In this document: positions 1-9,745 of the stretch, piece after piece
How positions within the stretch are numbered: the stretch's first letter is position 1
How the letters are laid out: each line of letters starts with the position of its first letter
NCBI GenBank assembly: GCA_031551275.1
Contig: JAVBNX010000003.1
Coordinates: 21,584-85,583, forward strand
Length of the DNA: 64,000 nt
Origin: JAVBMJ01 sp031551275
GTDB taxonomy: Bacteria; Bacteroidota; Bacteroidia; Bacteroidales; Rikenellaceae
Direction: 5' to 3'
Position numbers and translations under genes: made by a program
The notes under the pieces: generated by a model
Told to the model about the DNA's origin: nothing
Database searches by the model: none
The model's input: the letters and a program-made list of their open reading frames with translations, nothing else

Positions 1-1
1 C

Positions 2-106
2 GCCTTCCAGCTCGGCTTCGACAACCAGGACTACTTCTCCACCGCCTTCCGCAAGAAGACGGGGATGACCCCCATTCAGTACCGTAAATTCACGCGGGGC
101 CGGTGA
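2..106 (+). CDS. AraC-family transcriptional regulator, C-terminal end (partial)
   Basis: The window opens inside this gene. The last 34 codons read as the second helix-turn-helix of an AraC/XylS DNA-binding domain: the order GFDNQDYFSTAFRKKTGMTP followed by QYR is the classic end of that family. The stop codon TGA is at 104-106. Whether the rest is a plain AraC regulator or the output domain of a hybrid two-component system cannot be seen. Confidence 0.85.
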   Translation, partial: AFQLGFDNQDYFSTAFRKKTGMTPIQYRKFTRGR

Positions 107-130
107 GCCGGCCCCGACAACCCCCTGTGA

Positions 131-640
131 GGTTGCTGCGCGTATAGCACGGCATCTTTGACACATCCCCGTGCTTCCAAATCCTCACGTACATAAGTAC
201 GCTCCGGTTTGAAAGACCCGGCGATGCGCCAAATCTGCCGCACTCTCCGCACAGCGCGCCCGCGCCCGACGCGAGTCCGAGACCTATTGAGGCTGTTGCA
301 CGGCCCATCCGTCCCTTATTGCTGCCCAACTGTTAGGTGTTACCAGAGTGGTACTATTCCAGCCACGGAAACGGAATCCAGAGCGGTCGCGGCAGCACCT
401 TATATCCCTTCCTCCCCTACGGTTAGGGGAGGAAGATGGAAGGAGAGGTGATCGAATCGGACTGCAAGGGAAGAGTGCAACGAATTCCCGTGCAGGCTTA
501 GGGCTAATTCCTGAAATACGTTTAAAGGCAGAGCCAAGGCGGGTTGGAAACGCCGGGGCGGGGCACGGTACAACGTGGGCCATCAGGCCCAACTGGTACC
601 CCGCGTCCTCGCGAGCAGCGAGGGGCGACCGCTTCCTGGT
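131..640 (+). repeat. Dispersed structured repeat, copy A
   Basis: About 500 bp with no convincing gene. It matches, nearly end to end, the reverse complement of 40823-41372 (copy B), and parts of it recur at 4688-4797 and 18176-18250. It holds several hairpins: 188-201 (CGTAC/GTACG), 409-434 (11 bp stem, loop CGGT), a GGGCC/GGCCC stem near 580, and a CCTCGC/GCGAGG stem near 610. Stem sequences differ between copies by paired changes. It fills the whole gap between the AraC tail and the small ORF at 685. Confidence 0.8.
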
Positions 641-684
641 ACGGCCTGATCCGGGAAACGAAAGGGGAGAAAGAGATCCGCGAA

Positions 685-894
685 ATGACGTTCGAGTATT
701 TCGTGCGGGATGAAACGACGGGCTATCTCTACCTGAACTTCGGGAATACGGAAGAATTCGCCCCTTATCCCGATATTTGCGGTGTGGAATGGCCTTCGTC
801 CACAGAGGTTTGGATCCGGATCGCGACCCCCTGGACCTGGCGCGACAAACCGGGCGACTGGAAGATGAAGCTCGTGGCCCGGGAGGAAGGATAG
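685..894 (+). CDS. Hypothetical small protein (69 aa), possible remnant
   Basis: I do not recognise this protein. It is acidic and aromatic-rich with four Trp (motifs VEWPSS, TPWTWRD), and shows no signal peptide or membrane segment. The reading frame stays open upstream to 544, but that part lies in dispersed repeat copy A, so the ATG at 685 is the better start. A GGGGAG stretch lies about 15 nt upstream. The stop is 3 bp from the stop of the convergent ruvA. It may be the tail of a longer gene cut by the repeat. Confidence 0.45.
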   Translation: MTFEYFVRDETTGYLYLNFGNTEEFAPYPDICGVEWPSSTEVWIRIATPWTWRDKPGDWKMKLVAREEG

Positions 895-897
895 CCG

Positions 898-1497
898 CTA
901 CAATTTTTTAAGCGACAGCCGCACCAACTCCTCGACCGTGACGGCGGGGTTGTCCTTGAGGATCGAGGCGACGGTCTTTTCCGAGGCCGCCTTCGGGAAG
1001 CCGAGCATCGAGAGGGCGGAGAGGGCCTCCCCGGCGACCTCGCTGCGGGCGCCGGGCAGAATGCCGCCCGTCACGCCAACCGTGGTCGAGGCGGCCGCGC
1101 CCGTGATCTTGCCTTTCAGCTCGACGATGATCTTCTGGGCTGTCTTCAGGCCCATGCCCTTGACGTTCTTCAGCAGCAGGTCGTTCTCGGTCGAGATGAT
1201 CCGGATCAGCTCTTGGGGCGAGTAGGTCGAGAGGGCCATGCGCGCCGTGGCGACGCCCACGCCCGAAACGCTGGTCAAAAGGCGGAAGATCTCGCGCTCC
1301 TCTTTGGTGAAAAAGCCGTAGAGGATCTGGGCGTCCTCGCGCACGATGTATTGCACGTAGAGCCTGGCCTGGGGCAGGTTTTCGAGTGCGGCGTAGGTGT
1401 GCAGGGAGATATTCAGGAAATAGCCGACCCCGGCGCAATCCACCACGGCGTAGGCGGGGGTCAGTTCGGCGATCGTTCCGTTGATGTATTCGTACAT
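898..1497 (-). CDS. ruvA: Holliday junction branch migration protein RuvA
   Basis: 199 aa, normal RuvA length. RuvA binds the four-way Holliday junction and loads the RuvB motor during recombinational repair in the cytoplasm. The N-terminal OB fold begins MYEYINGTIAEL and contains VVDCAGVGYFLNIS. The tandem helix-hairpin-helix region has LLTSVSGVGVATARMAL and LLKNVKGMGLKTAQKIIVELK. The C-terminal RuvB-binding three-helix domain ends the protein (EALSALSMLGF). I chose the ATG at 1497 because homologues start there; eight further in-frame codons upstream lie in the promoter region. It diverges from the OmpH-like gene. Confidence 0.96.
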   Translation of the reverse strand: MYEYINGTIAELTPAYAVVDCAGVGYFLNISLHTYAALENLPQARLYVQYIVREDAQILYGFFTKEEREIFRLLTSVSGVGVATARMALSTYSPQELIRIISTENDLLLKNVKGMGLKTAQKIIVELKGKITGAAASTTVGVTGGILPGARSEVAGEALSALSMLGFPKAASEKTVASILKDNPAVTVEELVRLSLKKL

Positions 1498-1512
1498 GGC
1501 AAATTGATAAAT

Positions 1513-1545
1513 TTTGTACAAATCTAATCATTTTGTATATCTTTG
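1513..1545 (+). promoter_or_regulatory. Bacteroidota-type promoter for the OmpH-like operon
   Basis: TTTG at 1513-1516, a 21 nt gap, then TATCTTTG at 1538-1545, about 30 nt before the ATG at 1578. On the opposite strand a TAGATTTG box lies in the same interval and could serve ruvA, so the 80 bp gap probably holds overlapping divergent promoters. Confidence 0.6.
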
Positions 1546-1577
1546 CAGCTACAACGAAATCAAAGAAAACCCGAATC

Positions 1578-2180
1578 ATGAAAAAAACGCTCCTACTGTC
1601 TTGCCTCGCGCTCGCTTTTGCTGCAACGGGCTGCAAAAACGGAAAAAACGCAGCCGCCGGGTCAGCCGACTCGACCGGAACCTACCAGGCAAGCAGCCAG
1701 ATAGCCTATTTCGACCTCGACTCGCTGGTCAGCGGTTATAACCTCTACCTCGACCTGCGTACCCAGTACGAGGAGAAAGCGACCAAGGTCCAGAACGAAC
1801 TCAACTCGAAGGGACGCGCCCTGGAGCGCGACGTGGCCTCCTTCCAGGAGAAAGCCCAGAAGGGCCTGGCCACCCGCTACGAACTGGCTGAAATGGAGGA
1901 ATCGCTGGGACGCAGGCAGCAGACGTTCATGCAGAGCCGCGAGACCATGCTGCGCGACCTGGCCGAAGAGGAGCAGGTAATGCTCAACAGGATCCACTAC
2001 AACATTACCGAATTCCTCAAGGAGTTCAACGCCGACTACCGGTACGGTATGATCCTGAGCACCCAAAGCGGCGGCCCGGTCATGCACGCGGACCCTGCAC
2101 TGGATATAACCAAGGTCATTCAAGCCGGGCTTAACAAAAAGTATGCGGCTGAAAAAGCAACAGAAAAACCCGCAAAGTAG
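1578..2180 (+). CDS. OmpH/Skp-like periplasmic lipoprotein
   Basis: 200 aa. Lipoprotein signal peptide with lipobox AATGC (Cys near residue 19). The mature part opens with IAYFDLDSLVSGYNLY, close to the start of Skp/OmpH chaperones, and continues into a long charged heptad-rich coiled coil (about residues 65-150, rich in E, K, R, Q). It then ends with the family's short beta segment YGMILSTQSGGPVMHADPALDIT. Skp proteins hold unfolded outer-membrane proteins in the periplasm. A lipid anchor is a variation on the soluble E. coli form. The start follows the signal peptide; 15 codons upstream are open but belong to the promoter. The 3' end overlaps the next gene by 38 bp. Confidence 0.8.
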   Translation: MKKTLLLSCLALAFAATGCKNGKNAAAGSADSTGTYQASSQIAYFDLDSLVSGYNLYLDLRTQYEEKATKVQNELNSKGRALERDVASFQEKAQKGLATRYELAEMEESLGRRQQTFMQSRETMLRDLAEEEQVMLNRIHYNITEFLKEFNADYRYGMILSTQSGGPVMHADPALDITKVIQAGLNKKYAAEKATEKPAK

Positions 2181-2550
2181 CGGCAGGAACGGCAGGACTT
2201 TCCTCCTTCTTCTGGCGTTGTCCACCATGCTGTGGTACGTCGCCAAGCTAAGCTATACCTATGACGCGGATATCCCCGTCAGGGTCAGCGCGGAAGGGGT
2301 CAAATTCAAGGTGCAGTGCCACGTCGAGGGGACGGGGTATCAGATATTCTTATACAAATACCTGAATCCCATCCATTTGTACGTTAAGATGGACGACCTG
2401 CACACCTCGCCGTCCAGGCGGACGGAAGGGGCGCTGACCCCCGACAGGTACACGTTGCAGGACATGATCTCCAAGGCGAGGAGCGACCTGAAGATCAGGT
2501 ACCTGAAAGACGTCCCCGACATTGTTCCGCCCGAAGGGTCCAAACCATGA
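2143..2550 (+). CDS. Short YbbR-like (CdaR-like) membrane-anchored protein
   Basis: 135 aa with a basic N-terminus and one transmembrane segment (about 20-38: TFLLLLALSTMLWYVAKL), followed by an extracytoplasmic part that starts with the typical YbbR pattern DADIPVRVSAEGV. In many Bacteroidota a YbbR-like gene sits just before coaE, as here, which supports the call. It is far shorter than the roughly 300 aa usual in Bacteroides and has only about one YbbR repeat, so the role is uncertain. It overlaps the OmpH-like gene by 38 bp and coaE by 4 bp (ATGA), so it is translated as part of that operon. Confidence 0.55.
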   Translation: MRLKKQQKNPQSSGRNGRTFLLLLALSTMLWYVAKLSYTYDADIPVRVSAEGVKFKVQCHVEGTGYQIFLYKYLNPIHLYVKMDDLHTSPSRRTEGALTPDRYTLQDMISKARSDLKIRYLKDVPDIVPPEGSKP

Positions 2551-3149
2551 TACAGATCGGGGTCACAGGGGGGATCGGAAGCGGTAAAAGCGTGGTGTGT
2601 AGGATATTCGCCGCGCTGGGCATTCCCGTGTACGACTCCGACGCAAGGGCCCGGGCGCTGATGAACGGGCGGCTCGCCCCCAAGATCAAAGAGCTGTTTG
2701 GGGAGGATTTCTACGTCGGCGGGGTGCTGGACCGCAAGCGGGTGGCATCCAAGGTGTTCATCGACAAAGAGTTGTTGGAAAAGCTCAACGCGATCGTCCA
2801 CCCGGCCGTGGAGCGCGACTTCGAATTCTGGAGCCGCAACCAGATCAATGTGCCCTACGTGATCATGGAGAGCGCGATCCTGCTGGAAAGCGGGTTCGAT
2901 AAAAAGATGGACAAGGTGGTAACCGTCTCCGCCCCCGAAGAGCTGTGCATCGATAGGGTCGTGGCGCGCGACGAAACCACGCCCGAGAAGGTCAGGCTGC
3001 GCATGGCCAACCAGATGGAAGACCGTGAACGGGTGGCCAAATCGCACTTCAACATCGCCAACACGGGCCGCGTGTCGCTGCTGGACCAGGTCAAGGACGT
3101 CGACCGGGCGATCCGGCAGGAGTTCGGCGAGCCGCCCTTGCAGCTTTAA
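2547..3149 (+). CDS. coaE: Dephospho-CoA kinase
   Basis: 200 aa, normal for CoaE. It phosphorylates the 3' hydroxyl of dephospho-CoA with ATP, the last step of coenzyme A synthesis. The P-loop GGIGSGKS is at residues 8-15, followed by the substrate-binding DSDARAR (residues 32-38). The LID-like region reads VVARDETTPEKVRLRMANQM and the base-binding end FNIANTG is present. The start ATG overlaps the previous stop by 4 bp, indicating coupled translation. Confidence 0.96.
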   Translation: MIQIGVTGGIGSGKSVVCRIFAALGIPVYDSDARARALMNGRLAPKIKELFGEDFYVGGVLDRKRVASKVFIDKELLEKLNAIVHPAVERDFEFWSRNQINVPYVIMESAILLESGFDKKMDKVVTVSAPEELCIDRVVARDETTPEKVRLRMANQMEDRERVAKSHFNIANTGRVSLLDQVKDVDRAIRQEFGEPPLQL

Positions 3150-3153
3150 TATT

Positions 3154-3985
3154 ATGAATCATAATATCATACGGATCGGCGGCCACTCTTTGGATCTCGC
3201 CCGGGCGCAGGTTATGCTGATCGCCAATTTAACACCGGACTCGTTCTTTAGGGCGAGCCGCGTGGAGGATGAGCGGGAGTTGATCCGGCGCGTGGTGGAG
3301 GGGCTGCAGGCCGGAGCGTCGATTGTCGACCTGGGGGGGTATTCCACCCGGCCGGGGGCGCAGGAAGTTTCCGAGGGCGAGGAGTTGCGGCGACTGACAC
3401 AAGGGGCCCGGATCGTGCGGCGGGAGTTCCCGCAAGCCATCCTCTCGCTCGACACGTTCCGCAGCCAAGTGGCGCGGGCGGTCATGGAAGAGGTCGGATG
3501 CTGCATCATCAACGACGCAGGAGGCATATGCGGGGAGAATATGGCTGCTGTGGCGGCGGAGTTCGGGGCACCCTATATCGTGATGCACACCCGGGGAACA
3601 CCGGCGGATATGGCAGCCTTGACCGATTATGCCGACCTGGAATCCGAGGTACGCGGATGGCTGCTGGATCAGGCCGCGCGGCTGAAGAACCTCGGCGTGG
3701 AGCAGATTATCCTCGATCCGGGCTTCGGGTTCGCCAAAACGCCGCAGCAGAGTTTGAAATTACTCGCAAGTTTGAGTAAATTGTGCGGGGAAGGCTATCC
3801 TGTCTTGGCCGGAATATCGCGCAAATCAATGATATACAAAACACTGGGCATTACCCCGGAAGAAGCCCTGGCTGGAACGGTAGCGTTGAATTGGGAAGCC
3901 CTGAGGCAAGGGGCGCGGATTTTGCGCGTGCACGACGCGAGAGAGGCGTGCCAGGTGGTTAATTTGTTTGAAAATGTTTTCGGAT

Positions 3986-3999
<14 letters not shown>
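3154..3999 (+). CDS. folP: Dihydropteroate synthase
   Basis: 281 aa. It condenses p-aminobenzoate with 6-hydroxymethyl-dihydropterin pyrophosphate in folate synthesis and is the sulfonamide target. Visible motifs are IANLTPDSFF (residues 23-32), IVDLGGYSTRPGA (57-69), LSLDTFR, INDAGG, and the signature LDPGFGFAKT near residue 190. The usual HMRG motif appears here as HTRG. The ATG at 3154, 4 bp after the coaE stop, fits the family; a longer open frame upstream only shadows coaE. The 3' end overlaps the ABC transporter gene. Confidence 0.95.
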
Positions 4000-4645
<646 letters not shown>

Positions 4646-4687
4646 CTTCACATATCGCAGGCCATATTTTTCACATCCTCCGCCCTT

Positions 4688-4797
4688 TCAATCCTCACAT
4701 ACGTTCAGTATGCTCCGGTTGAAAGACCGAACGATGCAAAAAATCTGACCTACGCTATGCACAGCGCGCTTCCGGGAGCAGTCCGAACTGCACGCAT
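4688..4797 (+). repeat. Dispersed structured repeat, partial copy C
   Basis: This stretch matches the 5' part of repeat copy A (around 176-290). It keeps the TCAATCCTCAC, CTCCGGTT-GAAAGAC and CACAGCGCGC blocks in order. The small hairpin is CATAC-GTTCA-GTATG at 4698-4712, where copies A and B have CGTAC/GTACG, a paired change. It occupies the gap between lolD and the TIGR02757 gene. Confidence 0.65.
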
Positions 4798-4803
4798 TTA
4801 CTT

Positions 4804-5559
4804 ATGAAAGATACCTTAGAACGGCTGTACGACAAATACAACCGGGGAGAGTTTATCCAGGGCGATCCGATCAGCGTGCCGCACGGGTTCGCGGGGCGGG
4901 AGGACAAGGAGATCAGCGGGTTCCTGGCGGCGACCATCGCCTGGGGCAACCGCCATGTCATCGTGCGCAACGCGCAGAGGATGATGAATTTGATGGACAA
5001 CGCGCCTTACCAGTTCGTTTCGCAGGCCGACGAGGGGGACATGCGGCAACTGGAGGGCTTTGTGCACCGGACTTTCAACTCCACGGACCTGGCGGCGTTC
5101 GTCCGCCTTTTGCGGGAGTTTTACCGCGTGCACGGCGGCATCGGGGCGTTTTTCGAGGGGCGGTACGCCGTAACGGGGGATCTGCGCGTCGTGCTCTCGC
5201 AGTTCAGGGCGGCGTTTTTCGGGGCGGAGCATCCCGGCCGGTGCGAGAAACACCTCTCCTCGATCGACAAGGGGGCGAGTTGCAAGCGGCTGAATATGTA
5301 CCTGCGGTGGATGGTGCGGAAGGACGACCGGGGCGTCGACTTCGGGCTGTGGGAGCGGATCCCCGCCAGCGCGCTCTACCTGCCCCTGGATGTGCACAGC
5401 GGGAACACGGCGCGGGAGCTGGGGCTGCTGGAGCGGACGTCCAACGACTGGCGGGCGGTGGAAGAGGTAACCGGAAAGTTGCGGGAATTCGATCCGGCAG
5501 ACCCGGTCAGGTATGATTTTGCGCTGTTCGGGGTGGGCATTGACAAAGGAGTAAAGTAA
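4804..5559 (+). CDS. TIGR02757 (DUF2400) family protein
   Basis: 251 aa, the usual length. This conserved bacterial family has no firmly established function. Family landmarks are DPISVPHGF near the N-terminus, the EISGFLAATIAWGNR block, KRLNMYLRWMVRKDDRGVDFGLW, and the end LPLDVHSGNTARELGL. The last two resemble helix-hairpin-helix DNA glycosylase folds, which suggests but does not prove a nucleic acid role. There is no signal peptide. It is a stand-alone gene behind repeat fragment C. Confidence 0.85.
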   Translation: MKDTLERLYDKYNRGEFIQGDPISVPHGFAGREDKEISGFLAATIAWGNRHVIVRNAQRMMNLMDNAPYQFVSQADEGDMRQLEGFVHRTFNSTDLAAFVRLLREFYRVHGGIGAFFEGRYAVTGDLRVVLSQFRAAFFGAEHPGRCEKHLSSIDKGASCKRLNMYLRWMVRKDDRGVDFGLWERIPASALYLPLDVHSGNTARELGLLERTSNDWRAVEEVTGKLREFDPADPVRYDFALFGVGIDKGVK

Positions 5560-5715
5560 GATACACTTGCAGATAATCGACCCGGTTTACGGGAGATTTT
5601 ATTCAGTTTGCTCCGACTTCTCCCCGGCTCAAACGGATGATATGCTTTTGCTTTTTGCGCTTATTTATCATTATCATACACAAATGGGTAACCAATGCAT
5701 CCGGCGTTATAAAGT

Positions 5716-5746
5716 TTTGCTTTCGTTATTCAAATAATTACCTTTG
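5716..5746 (+). promoter_or_regulatory. Bacteroidota-type promoter for the large ABC transporter
   Basis: TTTG at 5716-5719, a 19 nt gap, then TACCTTTG at 5739-5746; the ATG follows at 5785. This is one of the best consensus matches in the window. The rest of the 225 bp gap (5560-5784) is AT-rich and holds nothing else I can identify. Confidence 0.7.
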
Positions 5747-5784
5747 TACCAGGTTAACTACACGCGACTCCGGCACGATTAATC

Positions 5785-8724
5785 ATGAACGATATCATAC
5801 TGACCGCTCTGATTAATTTATTCGCCCTCTGCGGCGCTTTGGCCAGGATCGACCGGGCACACTCCGAGCGGCTGTTGAAGACATACCTGACCCGATTCTT
5901 CGGAATACGGTCGTATGAAAATTACCTGGAATTATACAGCCAGTTGCGCGATGTGTATGAAGATACCAGTGCCGTCGATCAACTGGAAATAATCGGTCAG
6001 ATATGCCGCAACCTGCAAAAGAAGGTCCTCTACGAAGATCAGGCCCTGATGTTGCTGCGGCTCATGGAGTTTACCAACACCAATCGTGACGGATTCGATG
6101 CGATCGTCCCGGTGCTGAAAAACATCGCTTCGGCCTTCAATATTCCCGACGAATTGTATCGGGATTTCCAGGCATTCGTAACAGACACCCCATCCCCGAA
6201 TGTAATCATCCTCTCTGAGGAAGAGAATTCCATCCCCGGACTGACCGGACATCTGCGCATACTGCAGATCAAATCATTCAACAAGGTCTTGTTTACTTAT
6301 GACGGACAAGACCTCTGCATGAACGACGTCCCTGTGGTTGCGGGAACATTCAAGGTCTGGGAAAAGAGCAGTGTACTCAAAGGCCGGCGGATGGGCCCGC
6401 TCTACCTCTCCAATATCTTACATTTCCTGGAAAAAGACAAGTCGCCCGCGACCATCGAATTATGCGGAAGAAACGTGGATTTCCGATTCAGGAACAGTGA
6501 GAATGGGATTCATGACTTCTCATTTGAACTCCATAGCGGACAGTTGGTCGCCATCATGGGAGGGAGCGGAGTCGGCAAATCGACGCTTTTGGGCCTGCTG
6601 AACGGCAACATTACGCCACAAACCGGCAGCATAGAGATCAATGGTTACCCGATCAACCATCACGCGGTTAAAAACCTCATAGGTTTTGTTCCCCAGGACG
6701 ATCTTCTGATAGAGGAACTGAGCGTCTACCGGAACCTGTACTACACAGCCAGGCTTTGTTTCGACGATATGCCGGAGAAAGAGATCGACTCCCGTATCAA
6801 TACCGTATTAAGTGATTTGGGGTTGTCGCAGGTAAAAGAGCTGATCGTTGGCTCCCCACTGAATAAGACAATCAGCGGAGGGCAACGCAAGCGTCTGAAC
6901 ATCGCCCTCGAACTGATCCGCGAGCCGGGCGTGTTGTTTCTTGACGAACCGACTTCCGGGCTCTCTTCCACCGATTCGGAGAAAGTGATCAACCTGCTCA
7001 AAGAACAAACATTCAAAGGCAGGCTGATCGTGGTCAATATCCATCAGCCATCGTCCGACATCTATAAACTGTTCGACCGGCTGTGGTTGCTCGACAAGGG
7101 GGGCTATCCGGTCTACGACGGCAATCCGATCGAAGCCATCACGTATTTTAAATCGGCAGCCTTCTTTGCCGACGCTCAGATAAGCACCTGCGAATTGTGC
7201 GGTAATGTAAATCCGGAAATCGTGCTGAACATCATTGACGAGAAGATGGTGGACGACAACGGGGTGCTTACCGAAAAGCGCCGGGTATCACCCGCGGAGT
7301 GGAATCAGCTCTACAAATCCTCACGAAAAGAACCCGGCGAATCGAAAGTCCTGGAGCTACTGGAAAACAAACAGCGGAGACCCTCGCTGATAAAGCAATT
7401 CTCCATCTTCCTGCAACGGAATCTCAAGACCAAACTGGCAAACAGACAATATTTGCTTATCGCACTGATAGAGCCTCCCCTGCTCGCTCTGATCGTCGCA
7501 CTTCTTACCCGCTACTCCGGGGAAGAGGGGTACAGCCTGATGTACAACAAAAACATGGTCACCTATATCTTTATGGCGGTGATCGTTGCCACTTTCCTGG
7601 GGATGAGCGTCAGCGCCGAAGAGATCATCAAAGACCGCGCGCTGTTGAAACGGGAACGGTTCCTCCGATTGAGCCGCGGGAGCTACCTCTGGTCCAAGAT
7701 CGTATTTTTGTTCGGGCTATCGCTGTTGCAATCAGCACTGTTCACTGTGGTCGGCAACACCATTCTGGGCATTCACGATCTGTTTCTCTCGTGGTGGATC
7801 GTCTTGTTTTTCGCCGCTTTCCTTGCCAATCTGACCGGACTGTTCCTGTCGCAGACCCTCAGTTCGATTGTGTCGATATACATCTCCATCCCCTTGTTGT
7901 TGATTCCCCAGATCCTGCTTTGCGGATTGGTGGTGAAGTTCGACGATCTGAGCGCCGGGGCGGAAAACAACTTCGTCCCGATCGTCGGCGACATCATCCC
8001 TTCCCGTTGGGCCTTCGAGGCCCTGACGGTGGAGGAGTTTACCAACAACGCTTACAACCGGATGTTTTTCGACGCCGAAGCGGAAAAATTCACATACCAG
8101 TACCAGCGCGCCGGTTTCATCTATCAACTCGAAAGCAAGTGGGAAACGGCCCACGACAAATACCTGAAACAAGATCCCGGTTTCGACAAATATTTCGGAT
8201 TGATCCGCTATAACCTGCCGCGCGTGGCCCGGATAAGCGGACTGCCCCCATTCGGGGAGTCGGAAACCATCCACGCGGCGTGTTACACCCCCGCGCTATA
8301 CGAATCGCTGAGTAATTATTTTGCAGCGGCCGATTCGATACTGGGCATAAAATCGGATAAGGCGACCTTCCTGCTGGACGACCTGGTTACCGGTTACAGG
8401 GTAAAGCACGGAGCGGAAAAGCTGAATGATCTGAAACGAAGAAGCCACAACCTGGATCTGGAGAAACTCGTTCTGAACACCACGACCGACAAGCTGTGCC
8501 TGATCCGGGGAGAAAAGATCGTCCCGAACGTGGGCGCGGCTTATTTACGCCCGGAAAACCATTGCGGCCGGGCGGCATTTTACAGTCACGTGAAAATGAT
8601 CGGCAATACCCCTGTCCCCACTTTTGTCTTCAACCTGGGCATCATGCTGCTCATGATGCTGGGCACCGGCATTTTGCTGTTTTTGGAGATCCCTTCGCGT
8701 TTTTTCAAAAAGAACGAAACATAA
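5785..8724 (+). CDS. Large ABCG-type ABC transporter, fused ATPase and permease
   Basis: 979 aa. The N-terminus (about 1-150) is a helical domain that may be TerB-like. Residues 170-230 form a small linker domain. The ATPase domain has Walker A GGSGVGKST (259-267), signature ISGGQRKRLN (363-372) and Walker B VLFLDEPTSGLSS (383-395), the ABCG/White pattern, with NIHQPSSDIY as H-loop. A CxxC pair (Cys469, Cys472) follows the ATPase. An ABC2-type membrane domain with about six helices spans 550-730, a large soluble part follows, and a last helix lies near the C-terminus. The substrate is unknown. The lipoprotein gene 38 bp downstream is probably co-transcribed. Confidence 0.85.
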   Translation: MNDIILTALINLFALCGALARIDRAHSERLLKTYLTRFFGIRSYENYLELYSQLRDVYEDTSAVDQLEIIGQICRNLQKKVLYEDQALMLLRLMEFTNTNRDGFDAIVPVLKNIASAFNIPDELYRDFQAFVTDTPSPNVIILSEEENSIPGLTGHLRILQIKSFNKVLFTYDGQDLCMNDVPVVAGTFKVWEKSSVLKGRRMGPLYLSNILHFLEKDKSPATIELCGRNVDFRFRNSENGIHDFSFELHSGQLVAIMGGSGVGKSTLLGLLNGNITPQTGSIEINGYPINHHAVKNLIGFVPQDDLLIEELSVYRNLYYTARLCFDDMPEKEIDSRINTVLSDLGLSQVKELIVGSPLNKTISGGQRKRLNIALELIREPGVLFLDEPTSGLSSTDSEKVINLLKEQTFKGRLIVVNIHQPSSDIYKLFDRLWLLDKGGYPVYDGNPIEAITYFKSAAFFADAQISTCELCGNVNPEIVLNIIDEKMVDDNGVLTEKRRVSPAEWNQLYKSSRKEPGESKVLELLENKQRRPSLIKQFSIFLQRNLKTKLANRQYLLIALIEPPLLALIVALLTRYSGEEGYSLMYNKNMVTYIFMAVIVATFLGMSVSAEEIIKDRALLKRERFLRLSRGSYLWSKIVFLFGLSLLQSALFTVVGNTILGIHDLFLSWWIVLFFAAFLANLTGLFLSQTLSSIVSIYISIPLLLIPQILLCGLVVKFDDLSAGAENNFVPIVGDIIPSRWAFEALTVEEFTNNAYNRMFFDAEAEKFTYQYQRAGFIYQLESKWETAHDKYLKQDPGFDKYFGLIRYNLPRVARISGLPPFGESETIHAACYTPALYESLSNYFAAADSILGIKSDKATFLLDDLVTGYRVKHGAEKLNDLKRRSHNLDLEKLVLNTTTDKLCLIRGEKIVPNVGAAYLRPENHCGRAAFYSHVKMIGNTPVPTFVFNLGIMLLMMLGTGILLFLEIPSRFFKKNET

Positions 8725-8762
8725 AACAATAAACTCTTTTATTAATTTAATCTCTTCGGATC

Positions 8763-9584
8763 ATGAAAAAACTGGCTTTAATCATCAGCTGCGCAGCTAT
8801 TGCATTGGCAATCACTTCCTGCGGAAACAGACGGGCGCAAAAGGCCCAGGCGGAGAAAGATCAACTCGATTCCCTGCTTTTATTGGAACTGACCACCCAG
8901 GTCGATTCGTTGATGGGCATATTGGTAAACCGGGAGTACACTCCTCAATTCTCGGCAAAAGGCATTGCGACCGGAGCGATAACCCTTACGGATAAAGAGA
9001 AGAAAGTAAAACCCGACTACCTTCTCCCCGTATCCAGGGCGGACGAAATGCAGACCCTGATGCAAAAGAACGCCGGATTCATTATGTTTACCTTGGATCG
9101 CGCGGTCGCCAAACTCTATGGAATGCCTACGGATGAATACGATGCAGTCATTGCCCGCCTGATGGCCGACATCAACCTGAAGGACGCCCCCATGAATATC
9201 GACTGGGGTTCTGAGACCGCCTCGCAGGAGTTCGTTTCCCTCGGCATGGCCAAAATCAAAGAGGAATCTCAAAAAGGCACCCAAAAATACCTGGTAACAC
9301 GCTTGGCCGCGATCGCCTTAGAAGACATGTACCTGTTCTGCAACAACCAGGAATTGTTCCTGACAAAAATGACGGACAAGGACGTGGCAGAGCTCACGTT
9401 CCGGCTCGCCCTTGTTGTCGACATAGTCGACCGCATTGCCGCTTATTATCCGGACATGGCTCCCCTCAAGGCCTGCATCGACATCCTCGCTCCGATCAAT
9501 GCAACCGACGTCAACCAACTCAAAGAACAAATCGCGAGTATCAAACCGCAAATCGAAGAGGCGAGAAACAACATGCTGAAATAA
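8763..9584 (+). CDS. Lipoprotein of unknown function, partner of the ABC transporter
   Basis: 273 aa. The signal peptide ends in lipobox AITSC, with lipidated Cys20. The mature protein is alpha-helical and charged, starting with a coiled-coil-like stretch (RRAQKAQAEKDQLDSLLLLE) and containing several Asp-rich helices, but no motif I recognise. It follows the ABC transporter by 38 bp and precedes a strong terminator, so both probably form one transcription unit. A periplasmic accessory role is inference from position only. Confidence 0.75.
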   Translation: MKKLALIISCAAIALAITSCGNRRAQKAQAEKDQLDSLLLLELTTQVDSLMGILVNREYTPQFSAKGIATGAITLTDKEKKVKPDYLLPVSRADEMQTLMQKNAGFIMFTLDRAVAKLYGMPTDEYDAVIARLMADINLKDAPMNIDWGSETASQEFVSLGMAKIKEESQKGTQKYLVTRLAAIALEDMYLFCNNQELFLTKMTDKDVAELTFRLALVVDIVDRIAAYYPDMAPLKACIDILAPINATDVNQLKEQIASIKPQIEEARNNMLK

Positions 9585-9602
9585 CAAGCCCGCATTAATT
9601 TC

Positions 9603-9640
9603 AAACGCCAATCATTTTCAAATGAGATGATTGGCGTTTT
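9603..9640 (+). terminator. Rho-independent terminator
   Basis: A 13 bp perfect inverted repeat (AAACGCCAATCAT / ATGATTGGCGTTT) with an 11 nt loop, followed by a T-rich run. It lies 18 bp after the lipoprotein stop and closes the ABC transporter unit. Confidence 0.85.
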
Positions 9641-9745
9641 CAATTTTAGGGTAATGCGGTCAAAACAGACTGAAAGGTTCGAATTAGCCGGGCGACACGG
9701 ACCATAACCGACTTTAGGCAAAAATCCTTACCTTTGCGTTTGAAA

